Notes: generated by a model from the letters alone, not told the origin. A DNA stretch of 64,000 nucleotides from RPRB01 sp035543115 (GCA_035543115.1 DATKKF010000004.1:124001-188000), one strand, 5' to 3'; positions 8,385 through 16,891 are shown, counted from the first letter of the stretch. A program made the numbers and translations.

Positions 8385-9629
8385 ATGGACACACGTGCGA
8401 TTGACGTCCTGCTCTATGGCGCGGGCGGCTTCACCGGCCGGCTGGCGGTCGCCGAGTTCGCCCGGCATGCTCCGCCAGGCCTCCGCTGGGCGCTGGCGGG
8501 CCGCCACCGCGGGAAGCTCGAGGCAGCGCGTGACGCGGCGGACGGACCGGGGCGGCCGGCCGAGATTCTCGAGGCGGACAGCGCTCGCCCGGAGACGGTC
8601 GACACAGCCGTTTCTCGTGCGCGGGTGGTACTCACCACCGCGGGGCCCTTCGCGGCGTACGGAAACCCGGTGGTGGACGCCTGCGTGCGGTACCGGGCGC
8701 ACTACGTCGACATCACCGGCGAGACCCCCTGGGTCGCGGACCTCATCGAGCGCCACCACGCACAGGCGGCGGCGGACGGCACCCGCATCATCCCCTTCTG
8801 CGGGTTCGACTCGGTGCCGAGCGACCTCGGCACCCTGCTGGTCGTGGAGCACCTCCGGAGCCGGGGGACGGGCTGCGGCGAGGTGGTGGCGGCGTTCCGG
8901 CTTCGTGGGGGGCTGAACGGCGGAACCGCGGCGACGGCGGTGCAGCTCTTCGAGAGCGGACAGGCGCGCCGGTCCGGGCACCCGTTCCTCCTCGACGGCG
9001 CGGGACGCCGGCGGCTGACCCCCGAGGAGTTCCTCCGCGAGCGCGACCCGAGGGGCGTCCGCTGGAACTCCGACCTGCGGCGCTGGCTCGCCCCGTTCGT
9101 GATGGCGATGGTGAACACCAGGGTGGTTCGCCGGAGCGCGATGCTCTCCGCCGAAGCCGGCACCCCATACGGCGCCCACTTCGCGTACCGCGAATTCATG
9201 GCGGCGAGGAGCCGAACGCAGGCCACGGTGGTCGCGGTCGGGATCGCCGGGGCGCAGCTCGCGCTCGCCTCACCGCTCCGGACGGTGCTCAAGAAGATGT
9301 TGCCGGCGCCGGGCACCGGCCCGTCGGAGGAGGTGCGCCGGAGCGGATGGTTCCGGGTGGACCTGGTGGCCACGGGCGAGGACGGACGCCGAGCCTTCGG
9401 TCTGGTGAAGGACCAGGGGGACCCGGGGAACACGGTCACGGTGAAGTGCCTGTGCGAGGCAGCCCTGGCGCTGGCGGTGGACGGGGCGAGGCTGCCCGGT
9501 GGGCCGGCGTGGGGGGGTGTCCTCACGCCGGCCACCGGTCTGGGTCAGGTGCTGGTGGAGCGCCTCCGGTCGCGGGGGATGACGCTCGAGGCGGGGGATG
9601 CCCCTCTCGACGGGTCCACGGCGGGTTGA
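8385..9629 (+). CDS. Saccharopine dehydrogenase-like / trans-acting enoyl reductase family oxidoreductase
   Basis: The 414-residue protein begins with a Rossmann fold, LLYGAGGFTGRL, and has the family signatures LTTAGPFAAYGNPVVDAC, YVDITGETPW and IPFCGFDSVPSDLG. These are typical of the saccharopine-dehydrogenase-like group that includes mycobacterial trans-acting enoyl reductases. The natural substrate here is unknown, possibly an acyl or polyketide intermediate. The frame is open from 8250, but the ATG at 8385 directly precedes the conserved core. It ends 4 bases from the convergent lipoprotein gene. Confidence 0.85.
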   Translation: MDTRAIDVLLYGAGGFTGRLAVAEFARHAPPGLRWALAGRHRGKLEAARDAADGPGRPAEILEADSARPETVDTAVSRARVVLTTAGPFAAYGNPVVDACVRYRAHYVDITGETPWVADLIERHHAQAAADGTRIIPFCGFDSVPSDLGTLLVVEHLRSRGTGCGEVVAAFRLRGGLNGGTAATAVQLFESGQARRSGHPFLLDGAGRRRLTPEEFLRERDPRGVRWNSDLRRWLAPFVMAMVNTRVVRRSAMLSAEAGTPYGAHFAYREFMAARSRTQATVVAVGIAGAQLALASPLRTVLKKMLPAPGTGPSEEVRRSGWFRVDLVATGEDGRRAFGLVKDQGDPGNTVTVKCLCEAALALAVDGARLPGGPAWGGVLTPATGLGQVLVERLRSRGMTLEAGDAPLDGSTAG

Positions 9630-9632
9630 GCG

Positions 9633-9908
9633 CTACCGGCAGTAGGTCTTCCCTCCGAGGGATCCCGAGCAGGTTTGCCCGGTCGGGCAGTCGCTGTTCG
9701 TCGTGCAGGTCTTCGCGCAGCGGAGGTGACTGATGCAAAGGAAACCCTTCGGGCACGGGTCCTCGGCGTCGCAGACGATGTGCGCCGCGGGCTGGTGCGA
9801 GGCGAGGTCGACCGCCGGAGTCGCCGCCCCGTCCATCGAGCCTCCGCCGCAGGCGACTCCGAGCACCAGGAACGCGAGCACTCCCACACCGCGCAAGAGA
9901 CGGGTCAT
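9633..9908 (-). CDS. Small Cys-rich putative lipoprotein
   Basis: The 91-residue protein starts at an ATG with a GGAGGG SD sequence. The leader (MTRLLRGVGVLAFLVLGVAC) is followed by GGGS. The Cys is a probable lipid attachment site, although the -3 residue Gly is not ideal for a lipobox. The mature part has eight Cys arranged as CDAEDPCPKGFLC, then LRCAKTCTTNSDCPTGQTC. This resembles the small Cys-knot repeats common in myxobacterial secreted proteins. The longer open frame upstream overlaps the tRNA gene and is rejected as the start. Confidence 0.72.
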   Translation of the reverse strand: MTRLLRGVGVLAFLVLGVACGGGSMDGAATPAVDLASHQPAAHIVCDAEDPCPKGFLCISHLRCAKTCTTNSDCPTGQTCSGSLGGKTYCR

Positions 9909-10213
9909 CGGGATCCCTCCTCGGGGAGCGCCACCGGAACGATGGCGTCGGCGGATGACGCCCGAGAGCCGGGCGGATGACAAGGGAGTGGAAATCGACA
10001 CGCCACCGGGTGTCGAGGCCGCCAGACCGAGCGCAGCCAGCCGGCGCGCCCATGCAGCAAGTGTCGGCCCTCGCGCGTCGGCTTCGGCAGCGAGCTGTCG
10101 CGACTTCGGGGCGGACCGTCCTCGCGACGAGGAGCACCGCTCGCTCCGTGCCAGGGTCAGGGTGCGCGGCCCACTTCCCTCCCCGCCGACACCCGGGGTA
10201 TTGGAGGCGCTCC

Positions 10214-10287
10214 GGCCCCGTAGCTCAGTTGGATAGAGCGAGCGTTTCCTAAACGCTAGGTCACAGGTTCGATCCCTGTCGGGGTCA
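10214..10287 (+). tRNA. tRNA-Arg (anticodon CCT)
   Basis: A complete cloverleaf is visible. The acceptor stem GGCCCCG pairs with CGGGGTC (one G-T pair). The D stem is GCTC/GAGC, the anticodon stem AGCGT/ACGCT with loop TTCCTAA (anticodon CCT at 10248-10250), and the T stem ACAGG/CCTGT with loop TTCGATC. The discriminator is A at 10287. CCA is not encoded. It decodes AGG. Confidence 0.97.
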
Positions 10288-10567
10288 TTCGCAGGCACGT
10301 CCCCGCAGTCACTGGCAGCGAGCGCCTCCTCTGCTCACGACGAGAGCGCCTTCCGTGCGGTTTGTCCCCGCTCTGGGGACATACGTGGGGACACGGCCCG
10401 AGCGAAGGACATCCGGCTGACCTCCCGGGGGTCGAGGCGATGGTCGCAGCACGCCGAAACTGCTCGGGTTTCCCGCGCCGGTGGGGGTGGCCCAGCCGCT
10501 ATCTCCGAAGCGAACCTGCCGCCGCCGTGCCGCGAGCTCCAGGCTTCCGCGTCAGAAGGAGACGATC
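10288..10567. other. Intergenic region with inverted GTCCCC repeat after tRNA-Arg
   Basis: No gene is supported in these 280 bases. At 10364-10380 the hexamer GTCCCC is followed after 5 bases by its complement GGGGAC. A further GGGGACA copy lies at 10387-10393. The AGAAGGAGACG at 10555-10565 is the SD sequence of the next gene. No integrase gene and no second copy of the tRNA 3' end are visible. Confidence 0.4.
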
Positions 10568-12268
10568 ATGCGTACGCAATGGAGGTCCGGGGTAGCCCTG
10601 GCGGCCGTTCTGGTGCTGGGAGGATGTGGCGGTGGCGGTGGGGGAACGGGTCAGCCCGACGCCGGCAACACTCCCGTCTGCACGATCAGCGGAGTCTCGT
10701 TGACCGGTTCGGCGCCGAGCGTCGCTCCGAGCCAGGCGGTGAACCTGACCGCGACGGTCACCCAGGGAGCGGGTTCGTCGGGGTGCAACGGCGGGGTGGT
10801 CTGGAACGTGAACCCCAGCACCACGCCGCTCAACATCTCCGGCCTCACGGCGACGTTCACCACGGCAGTCCCGGGCGCCTACACGATCAACGTCACAAGC
10901 AAGGACGACACGACCAAGTCCGCATCGTTCCAGCTCACGGTCCGTGCCCCCGCCACCTGCGGAACTCCCAACGGCACCGTGGTGACCCACACGGGCAACA
11001 TCACCGCCGACGAGAGCTGGGCCGGGAACGGGGTCACCCACTCCGTCACCTCGAGCGTCCGGATCAAGGCTCCGGCGACCGTCACCATCCAGGCCTGCGC
11101 CATCGTCTCCCTCGCCCAGACCGCGGAGATCGGCGTGGAAGGAGACCCCACCGGGGGCCGGCCAGCGAGGCTGGTGGCGGCGGGGACCGACGACCAGACC
11201 GGCTTCGTCAGCTTCCTGCCCGCGGTGACGGGTCAGTTCTGGGGCACGCTGCGCGGATACAACGAGCAGTCCTTCATCGAGCTGCACCACGCGGGCCTGG
11301 TCGGAGCCGGAGCCGGTCTGGTGGGGTACCGGAACTCGGCCATCGTGATGGAAGGGCCGGGCCTGAACGCACCTGGGCCGCTGCCACTCCTCACGGTCGA
11401 CCACGTGGCAATCGATCACCCCCGCGGGGGCGGAGTCTACCTGGATGGGATGGCCGCCTTCACCGCGGGCTCGACCTGGCTCGGGATCGGGGGGGCGCAG
11501 GACTACCCGCTCTCGCTCTTCATCATGGCCGCGGGGAGCATCCCCCAGATGACGGTGCAGGACGACCCGGCCCAGGCAACCCACTTTCACGAGGCGTGGA
11601 TCAACCCCTCGCGCCCGAACGTCATCGCCGACACGACGATCAACGGGAACATCCCGCTGTACCTCGAGGCCTCGGTCAACGTCGTGCAGACAGGGAGCGT
11701 CATCACCCCGCTCGGAGTGACGCTCACCGTCCTGCCCGGTGCCGAGCTGCGCTTCAAGCCGGGTGCCAATCTCCGGATGATGTTCGGCGGGAGGGGAAAC
11801 ACCTCCGGCAACGCCGTCGGCCGTCTGATCGCGCTGGGCACTGCGACGTCCCCCATCCGCTTCACCTCGGCGGCGGCGGTTCCGGCTGCGGGAGACTGGG
11901 CAGGGGTCCAGCTGCCTACCGCGCCCGGCTCTCAGATGGCGTTCAACATCATCGAGTACGCCGGCGGCTTCAGCGGGGTGGTCTCTAACAACTGCCGGCC
12001 ATCCGGCTCGGCTGACAACGCAGCCCTGATCGTCGGCGGCCCGGACTTCACCCCGTCGGGTAGCATGATCGTGAGCAGCATCATCCAGTTCAGCGCCGGC
12101 CATGGCATCGACGCGACGTGGGAGGCAGGCACGCCGAACGATCCGAACCTCGCCGACTCGGCGAACTTCAACGTCTTCACCGCCATCGGCGGCTGCAAGC
12201 AAACCTTCAACGCGCTCGTCCCGGGGGTCGGTTCCTGCCCGACCGGCGGCGGCTGCACCGAGCAGTAG
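10568..12268 (+). CDS. Secreted lipoprotein with Ig-like and right-handed beta-helix-type domains
   Basis: The 566-residue protein starts at an ATG behind AGAAGGAG. The leader ends in the lipobox LVLGGC and is followed by a poly-Gly run, typical of myxobacterial lipoproteins. Residues of about 40-130 look like a bacterial Ig-like beta-sandwich (TATVTQGAGSSGCNGGVVW through YTINVTSKDDTT). The rest contains repeated short strands such as VTLTVLPGAELRFKPGANL, LIALGTATSPIRFTS and GDWAGVQLP. That combination marks the parallel beta-helix of secreted carbohydrate-binding or adhesion proteins. No catalytic residues are recognisable. It is likely displayed on the cell surface. Confidence 0.75.
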   Translation: MRTQWRSGVALAAVLVLGGCGGGGGGTGQPDAGNTPVCTISGVSLTGSAPSVAPSQAVNLTATVTQGAGSSGCNGGVVWNVNPSTTPLNISGLTATFTTAVPGAYTINVTSKDDTTKSASFQLTVRAPATCGTPNGTVVTHTGNITADESWAGNGVTHSVTSSVRIKAPATVTIQACAIVSLAQTAEIGVEGDPTGGRPARLVAAGTDDQTGFVSFLPAVTGQFWGTLRGYNEQSFIELHHAGLVGAGAGLVGYRNSAIVMEGPGLNAPGPLPLLTVDHVAIDHPRGGGVYLDGMAAFTAGSTWLGIGGAQDYPLSLFIMAAGSIPQMTVQDDPAQATHFHEAWINPSRPNVIADTTINGNIPLYLEASVNVVQTGSVITPLGVTLTVLPGAELRFKPGANLRMMFGGRGNTSGNAVGRLIALGTATSPIRFTSAAAVPAAGDWAGVQLPTAPGSQMAFNIIEYAGGFSGVVSNNCRPSGSADNAALIVGGPDFTPSGSMIVSSIIQFSAGHGIDATWEAGTPNDPNLADSANFNVFTAIGGCKQTFNALVPGVGSCPTGGGCTEQ

Positions 12269-12461
12269 CCGTCGACTGGAACTCCGCCCGCGACCTCCGC
12301 GCCTCTCAGGCGACCGTCCGGGCGGAGATGCTGGTGAGAGCCGGTGCAAGAGCGGCCCCCCTTGCCGCGGACGATGAGGAGGCGATCGGTCGCGAGGTCT
12401 CGGCCAGCCTCTCCCGCTGCGCCCATGCCAGCATGACGCTCGGGTCGGTGAACTTTCCCCA

Positions 12462-12605
12462 GGTGGACCTCGGACGCCGGACACCTGGCGGCTGATCAAC
12501 GTCCACCAGAACGTGCCCGGCGTGCTGCGCGACCTGGAGGTGGACCTCGTGGAGCACGTGCATCTGGAGAACAACATCCTGTTCCCGCGGGCGCTCGCCG
12601 GCTGA
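12462..12605 (+). pseudogene. Remnant of iron-sulfur cluster repair protein RIC/YtfE (C-terminal end only)
   Basis: In the frame ending TGA at 12603-12605 the last 40 codons read PDTWRLINVHQ, then LRDLEVDLVEHVHLENN and ILFPRALAG. This is the characteristic C-terminus of RIC/ScdA/YtfE di-iron hemerythrin-like proteins, including the His and Glu of EHVHLE that bind iron. Upstream the frame holds no DUF542 (CxxxxxN) domain and no plausible start, and the preceding lipoprotein ends at 12268. The fragment is best read as a decayed gene. A short functional peptide cannot be excluded but is unlikely. Confidence 0.6.
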
Positions 12606-12609
12606 GAGA

Positions 12610-13386
12610 CTAGCGCCCCCGGAAAGGCTTCACGGTCTGCGCGCCGGCGCTCGCGAGGGAAGACGCGCTCGCCCGCCCTCGAGGGCCGGCCCGGAGCTCA
12701 ACGCCGGACCGTGAGCTCGCCGTCGTCCCCGAGGACCGACGCGCATGACCGACCGTCTGCGCGAAGAGCACCCGCTGCCTCCTCCCGAGCCCCAGCGCAC
12801 GGGCGAGCGCGCTCCGCTGACAGTTGTGGAACCAGGCGGCCAGGCCGGTCGCGGCCGCGAACAGGTAGACGTTGGCTGCGATCATCCCGGTGTCCACGAA
12901 GTAGTACGAGCGCTGGACCGCGGGGTCGTGGAGACCGGGCTCCTCGAATCCCGAGGTGTGCTCCAGACGGTCGAGGTCGACCACGAAGACCAGACGCACC
13001 GGAGCCGTGGCGCCCAGCAGACCCTGCCCGGGGTTGAGTGCCAGGTGCCGCAGGTCGCGACTGACGACCGGCACGAGCCGGTGGCGATGGGCGTCGTAGA
13101 GGAAGGCGCCCTCGGCCCTCAGCACGTACAGGTCGATCTCCTGCGAGTTGCTCGCCGAGGCCGCCGTCCTCCCGGGCATCCCGAACGGCCCGTGACGACG
13201 GTTCACGCCCCACGCCGCCCAGAGCAGGTCGGCGAGGAGCGAGGGTGCGAGCGGACGGGCGGAGATCTCGCGGACCGTCCGCCGCGCTCGCAAGGCCCCG
13301 GCCAGCGGCCGGCTCCGCGCCAGGGACGGCCGCGAGAGCTGGGGTATCGGAGGGCGCGGAGACGCTCGCCTGATTCGTCCGGTCAT
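12610..13386 (-). CDS. Nitroreductase / SagB-type oxidoreductase family protein
   Basis: The 258-residue protein contains the nitroreductase FMN-binding pattern: LRARRTVREIS near the N-terminus, LLWAAWGVNR, then VDTGMIAANVYLFAAATGLAAW. The start ATG has a GGGAGGAAGG SD sequence. The family reduces nitro compounds, quinones or azoline rings using FMN and NAD(P)H. After QRVLFAQTVGHA, where the family normally ends, the reading frame becomes Ser/Arg-rich for about 45 residues. A one-base change of frame near 12738 would instead end in SVLGDDGELTVRR at 12698, so the C-terminus may be frameshifted. Confidence 0.72.
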   Translation of the reverse strand: MTGRIRRASPRPPIPQLSRPSLARSRPLAGALRARRTVREISARPLAPSLLADLLWAAWGVNRRHGPFGMPGRTAASASNSQEIDLYVLRAEGAFLYDAHRHRLVPVVSRDLRHLALNPGQGLLGATAPVRLVFVVDLDRLEHTSGFEEPGLHDPAVQRSYYFVDTGMIAANVYLFAAATGLAAWFHNCQRSALARALGLGRRQRVLFAQTVGHARRSSGTTASSRSGVELRAGPRGRASASSLASAGAQTVKPFRGR

Positions 13387-13460
13387 GACCTTCCTCCCTG
13401 CCTCACGTCACCCGTTCGCCGATGCGGCTCGCCGTCATCCCCGCCGCCCGAGAGGTCGGC

Positions 13461-14366
13461 CTAGGGCTCGACGCGCGTCCAGCTCCTGTCGGGATCGAAG
13501 CGCTTCAATCCGGCAGCCGTCTTCGCAGTCTTCGGACCGAGGTTCTTCTCGTAGACGACCCCGGCCTGGTTCACGACGAAGGTCATCACCCCCGACTTGC
13601 CGTAGGACGCCGGGTACGCGACCAGGCCAAAACCGCGGGTGAGCTTCCCGCCCTCGCGGTAGTCCATCGCGCCGCCCTCGGCGCTCGGGCCCTGCGCGGT
13701 GAGGATCCGGTAGAGGTAGCCGCGGTACGGCGTGCGCTGGCCCTCCTTCGGCGCGTAGCCCTCGCGGATGGCTCCGCCCACCGCCGGCCCCATCGGGCTC
13801 TCCGGCTCGCCGCCGGACGTCTTCCAGTAGAGCCCGTCGCGCTTTCCGGGTGAGCTCATCAGCCGGTCCGCGTAGTGCGGCGCGCTCGCCCCCTCGGGAT
13901 TCCGCGCCAGGTAGTCCTGCTGCGCGTTCACGTAGCCGAGGCAGACCTGGATCGCGTCGAGCTCGTTCTGCCCGACCCGGCGCGCGAGAAGCTCCACCTC
14001 GCCCGCCTTGGCATCGAACGTCCAGCCCGCCGGCCCCTGCACCAGCGGGATGGGGAAGGGCCAGCTGTCCTCGCCCACCAGCAGCGTCCGGATCCGCTCG
14101 TCCGGGGCAGAGAGGGCGTGGCTGCGATCGAAGAGGATGACGAACTCCTGGAGCGCCGCGCGGTCGGCGACGGCGTCACCCGAGACGAGGAACGACTTCG
14201 ACCGGTCGCCCAGGACCCCGACCACGGCCTGCACCTCGCCCGAGCGGGCGGCGGCGACCAGCGCTTCGGTCGCAGCCGCCGGATCCGGGTAGGCCCTCGC
14301 GCCGGCCGCGAGGACCGGGAGCGAGAAGAGAGCGGCGATGCAGAGTGTCGCGCGTCGAAGGGTCAT
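13461..14366 (-). CDS. DUF2950 family secreted protein
   Basis: The 301-residue protein has a signal peptide (MTLRRATLCIAALFSLPVLAAGARA). It shows the DUF2950 hallmarks: SWPFPIPLVQGPAGWTFD, LDAIQVCLGYVNAQQDY, DGLYWKT, PYRGYLYRILTAQG, and FGLVAYPASYGKSGVMTFVV. The molecular function of DUF2950 is not established. It lies 6 bases downstream of the DUF3300 gene in the same direction; this pairing is recurrent in Gram-negative genomes and suggests a joint envelope role. Confidence 0.9.
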   Translation of the reverse strand: MTLRRATLCIAALFSLPVLAAGARAYPDPAAATEALVAAARSGEVQAVVGVLGDRSKSFLVSGDAVADRAALQEFVILFDRSHALSAPDERIRTLLVGEDSWPFPIPLVQGPAGWTFDAKAGEVELLARRVGQNELDAIQVCLGYVNAQQDYLARNPEGASAPHYADRLMSSPGKRDGLYWKTSGGEPESPMGPAVGGAIREGYAPKEGQRTPYRGYLYRILTAQGPSAEGGAMDYREGGKLTRGFGLVAYPASYGKSGVMTFVVNQAGVVYEKNLGPKTAKTAAGLKRFDPDRSWTRVEP

Positions 14367-14372
14367 GATCGC

Positions 14373-15725
14373 TCAGCGTCTCCGTCCGCCACCGCGTCCA
14401 CCGCCGCCTCCGGCGCTCGACGCGCCCCGGTTGCTCGCCGCTCGGGTCTGTGCGCCGCTGTTCATCCCACCGCCCCACGCAGGCCCGGACGGTGCGGGCT
14501 TGGCCGAAGGAGCGCCCCAGCCTCGGTCCCCACCGCCGCTGTATCCGCCTCCCGGCGGTGGCGAGGGCATTCCCGTCGAGGGGCGTGGTGCTCCCCCGCC
14601 GCCTCCGGGACCGGAGGGGGCCGTGCTCGGCATCCCCGTGGAGGGGCGTGGTGCTCCCCCACCGCCTCCCGGACCGGAGGGGACCGTGCTCGGCATCCCC
14701 GTGGAGGGACGTGGTGCTCCAGCACCCCCTCCGGGACCCGAGGGAAGCGTGCTCGGGCCTCCTGGCCGGCCTCCGGGACCGCCCGGACCACCGGGCCCGC
14801 CGGCACCCGGCGGTGGACGGCCCCAGCCTCCGGGCGGCGGCGGACGCGGCGGATACGGAGGACGCGGCGGGTACGGCGGATAGGGCGGGTAGCGCCAGTA
14901 GCTCGAGCCAATGGCGAAGCCGATGGTGAAGCTGATCGCCGCGCCACCGGCGACGTAGCCCGGGGGATAGACCGGCGGCGGCGGGTACATGGGGTACGCC
15001 CACGTGCCGTAGACGACCGTCGGGCTGTAGACCGGCACGTACACTACCTCGGGCTGCGCCGGCACGATGTAGATGACGCTGGTCGCGGTGCCGTCGCTCG
15101 CCGTCCCGCCCTTCTCCACCTTCACCGTCTGCTGCGACGAGGACTTGAGATTCCCGGCCTCCAGGGCCCGCGCACGCATCTGCTGCACGGCGAAGAGCAC
15201 CGAGTCGCGCTGGGTCCGGTACGCCGTTGCGAGGTCGCGGGCCCAGTCCTGGTGCTCGCTCAGCATCTTGAGGACATCGGGCAGCGCGGCCAGCGCCTTC
15301 ACGCTTCCGTCCCACGGCCGGTCCTTGAGCGCCGCGTCCAGATCCTTGCCCGAGAGGCTGGGGTGCGCCTTGAGGAACTCGGAGGCCTCGGCGACCTCCT
15401 GTGGCCGGAGCGACGCCTCGAACATCTGTCCGAGCAGCGGATCCGGGAACAGCGCGATGGGCGAGACGATGGCCTCGAGCGCCTCCGGCGCGAAGCCACC
15501 CTCGGTCGAGGCGGGCGGTTCGGCCTGGGCAGCAGGCGCCGTGGGTGCGATCGCCGGCACGGCCTGAGCGGCGGGCGCCGTGGGTGCGGCCGCCGGCACG
15601 GCCTGAGCGGCGGGCTGCTGGGGCGGAGGAGCCGGTGGCTGGGCCGGCTGTGGGGCCTGCTCCTTGGAGGAGCCCGCGCACGAGCAGGCCATCGCGGCGA
15701 CGAGCAGGAACCGCCGGGCTGTCAT
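14373..15725 (-). CDS. DUF3300 family lipoprotein with Pro/Gly-rich repetitive tail
   Basis: The 450-residue protein begins MTARRFLLVAAMACSC, where the first or second Cys of ACSC may carry lipid. It continues with an Ala/Pro/Gln-rich linker containing two APTAPAAQAVPA-like repeats. Residues of about 75-270 are the DUF3300 domain (LEAIVSPIALFPDPLLGQM, PWDGSVKALAALPDVLKML, VVYVPVYSPTVVYG). The C-terminus is low-complexity, with YPPYPPRPP runs and three 21-residue PSTGMPST-type repeats, ending in an Arg/Gly-rich tail. Function is unknown. It precedes DUF2950 directly and is probably cotranscribed with it. Confidence 0.88.
   Translation of the reverse strand: MTARRFLLVAAMACSCAGSSKEQAPQPAQPPAPPPQQPAAQAVPAAAPTAPAAQAVPAIAPTAPAAQAEPPASTEGGFAPEALEAIVSPIALFPDPLLGQMFEASLRPQEVAEASEFLKAHPSLSGKDLDAALKDRPWDGSVKALAALPDVLKMLSEHQDWARDLATAYRTQRDSVLFAVQQMRARALEAGNLKSSSQQTVKVEKGGTASDGTATSVIYIVPAQPEVVYVPVYSPTVVYGTWAYPMYPPPPVYPPGYVAGGAAISFTIGFAIGSSYWRYPPYPPYPPRPPYPPRPPPPGGWGRPPPGAGGPGGPGGPGGRPGGPSTLPSGPGGGAGAPRPSTGMPSTVPSGPGGGGGAPRPSTGMPSTAPSGPGGGGGAPRPSTGMPSPPPGGGYSGGGDRGWGAPSAKPAPSGPAWGGGMNSGAQTRAASNRGASSAGGGGGRGGGRRR
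14568..14757 (-). repeat. 63-bp tandem repeat inside DUF3300 gene (three copies)
   Basis: The motif GAGGGGCGTGGTGCTCC recurs with a period of 63 bases (near 14578, 14641 and 14704), with a few substitutions. It encodes a 21-residue Pro/Ser/Gly repeat in the protein tail. The period is a multiple of three, so copy-number change would keep the frame. Confidence 0.85.
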
Positions 15726-15808
15726 GCGCGCACTCTGCCAGGAACGCCCGGCCCCCGCGGCTCGAAGGGAATGGGACCAAGGTGCAACATGCTCCCCGTG
15801 GCGGGGCT

Positions 15809-16696
15809 CTAGCGGGCGACCGCCACCCCCTGCGACGCGGACGCCTTCTCCTGGACACAGCCGCGGTCGGCGTTGGACCACTGCTTCTGCAGCTGCCAGC
15901 GGGTGCTGCCCAGCGCGACGCAGCTGCCGAACCGGAAGTTGCACTTGTCGGCGATCTCGTCCCCCGAGCGATCCAGCCAGCCGGTCCCATCCGGGTCGGT
16001 GAGCATCTCGATTGTCTCGTGCGCGGTCACGTTGGCCAGGGCGCGGGTGGGCTCGCTGAGGGAGTTGCAATGGAAGAGGTCGCCCGGGTCGCACTGGGGC
16101 GCGTTGGCCATGTTCGGCAGATAGGCGACGTGGATCCGCTTCCCGTCCGGACAGCGCCCACCGTCGTGCCAGGCGCAGAAGTCCGCCGGCTCGGGGAAGC
16201 CATCGGTGAACACCAGGTAGAGCGCGGTGGGGCTCGGTGTCTGGCGGGCGTCGGCCAGCACCTGACACACCTTGGCCACGATCTCCTCGCTCGAGGGCGA
16301 GTGCGTCGGAGACGGAGAGGTCTCCATCAGGTGCCCGGCGAAGATCGCCCGCGCCGGCTGCCGCACGTACTGGTCCACGACCGCCAGGTAGCGCGAGCCG
16401 TCCAGGCCCGAGAGGAAGGTGTCCATCCCGGACATGGCGTCGGCGGGGAACCGGGACGCCTCACCCCACCAGATGGCGTAGACCGTCGCCTCGGGGATGA
16501 GCGCACCGCCGAGGTCCTCCAGATCGTCCGCCGACCACCGCGCGGCCCCCGCCCGCCGGGTGGCCATGATGGAGGTGTGACCCGACGGGGCGACGGGCGT
16601 CTCGGCGACGAGCGGCTCGCGCGGGTCCCACCCGGCGGCGCCGAGGCAGCCGCCGAGCGCGAACGAGGCGATCGGGATGCAGATGGAAGCACGCAC
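15809..16696 (-). CDS. EXORDIUM-like putative lipoprotein
   Basis: The GTG at 16696 is chosen because it has a GGAGG SD sequence and is followed at once by a lipoprotein leader ending FALGGC. The longer frame to 16789 lacks these features. The 295-residue product contains YLVFTDGFPEPADFCAWH and VAYLPNMANAPQCD, then AHETIEMLTDPDGTGW and GDEIADKCNF. The last block matches by eye the conserved region of EXORDIUM/PHI-1-type proteins, in which the HE and downstream acidic and Cys residues could bind a metal. Enzyme activity is unproven. Several Cys pairs suggest disulfides outside the cytoplasm. Confidence 0.65.
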   Translation of the reverse strand: MRASICIPIASFALGGCLGAAGWDPREPLVAETPVAPSGHTSIMATRRAGAARWSADDLEDLGGALIPEATVYAIWWGEASRFPADAMSGMDTFLSGLDGSRYLAVVDQYVRQPARAIFAGHLMETSPSPTHSPSSEEIVAKVCQVLADARQTPSPTALYLVFTDGFPEPADFCAWHDGGRCPDGKRIHVAYLPNMANAPQCDPGDLFHCNSLSEPTRALANVTAHETIEMLTDPDGTGWLDRSGDEIADKCNFRFGSCVALGSTRWQLQKQWSNADRGCVQEKASASQGVAVAR

Positions 16697-16891
16697 CGGA
16701 CGGTCCTCCACGAGGTGCTCTCCCCGGCGCGCGATCTGGGCGCACCGGGGCGCCACCGTCAAGAAGCGGGCGACCGCTCCCATCGGCACCCCGGCCAGGT
16801 CAGGTCTTTGCGGCGAGGATGTCGTGCTTCTCGATGCGCGGCGGCTCGTCCCGATCTGACGCGTCGGCAGGGTTGCGCCGGAGCCCTGGGC

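Noticed and set aside
10288..10567. Prophage or integrative element at the tRNA-Arg gene
   Set aside because: No integrase frame and no duplicated tRNA 3' end are visible in the window.
10499..12577. 692-codon minus-strand frame opposite the beta-helix lipoprotein
   Set aside because: It has no recognisable motif and lies opposite a lipoprotein gene with a good SD sequence and lipobox.
14568..14757. Regular 63-bp repeats considered as a CRISPR array
   Set aside because: There are no unique spacers; the units are contiguous, in frame and coding.
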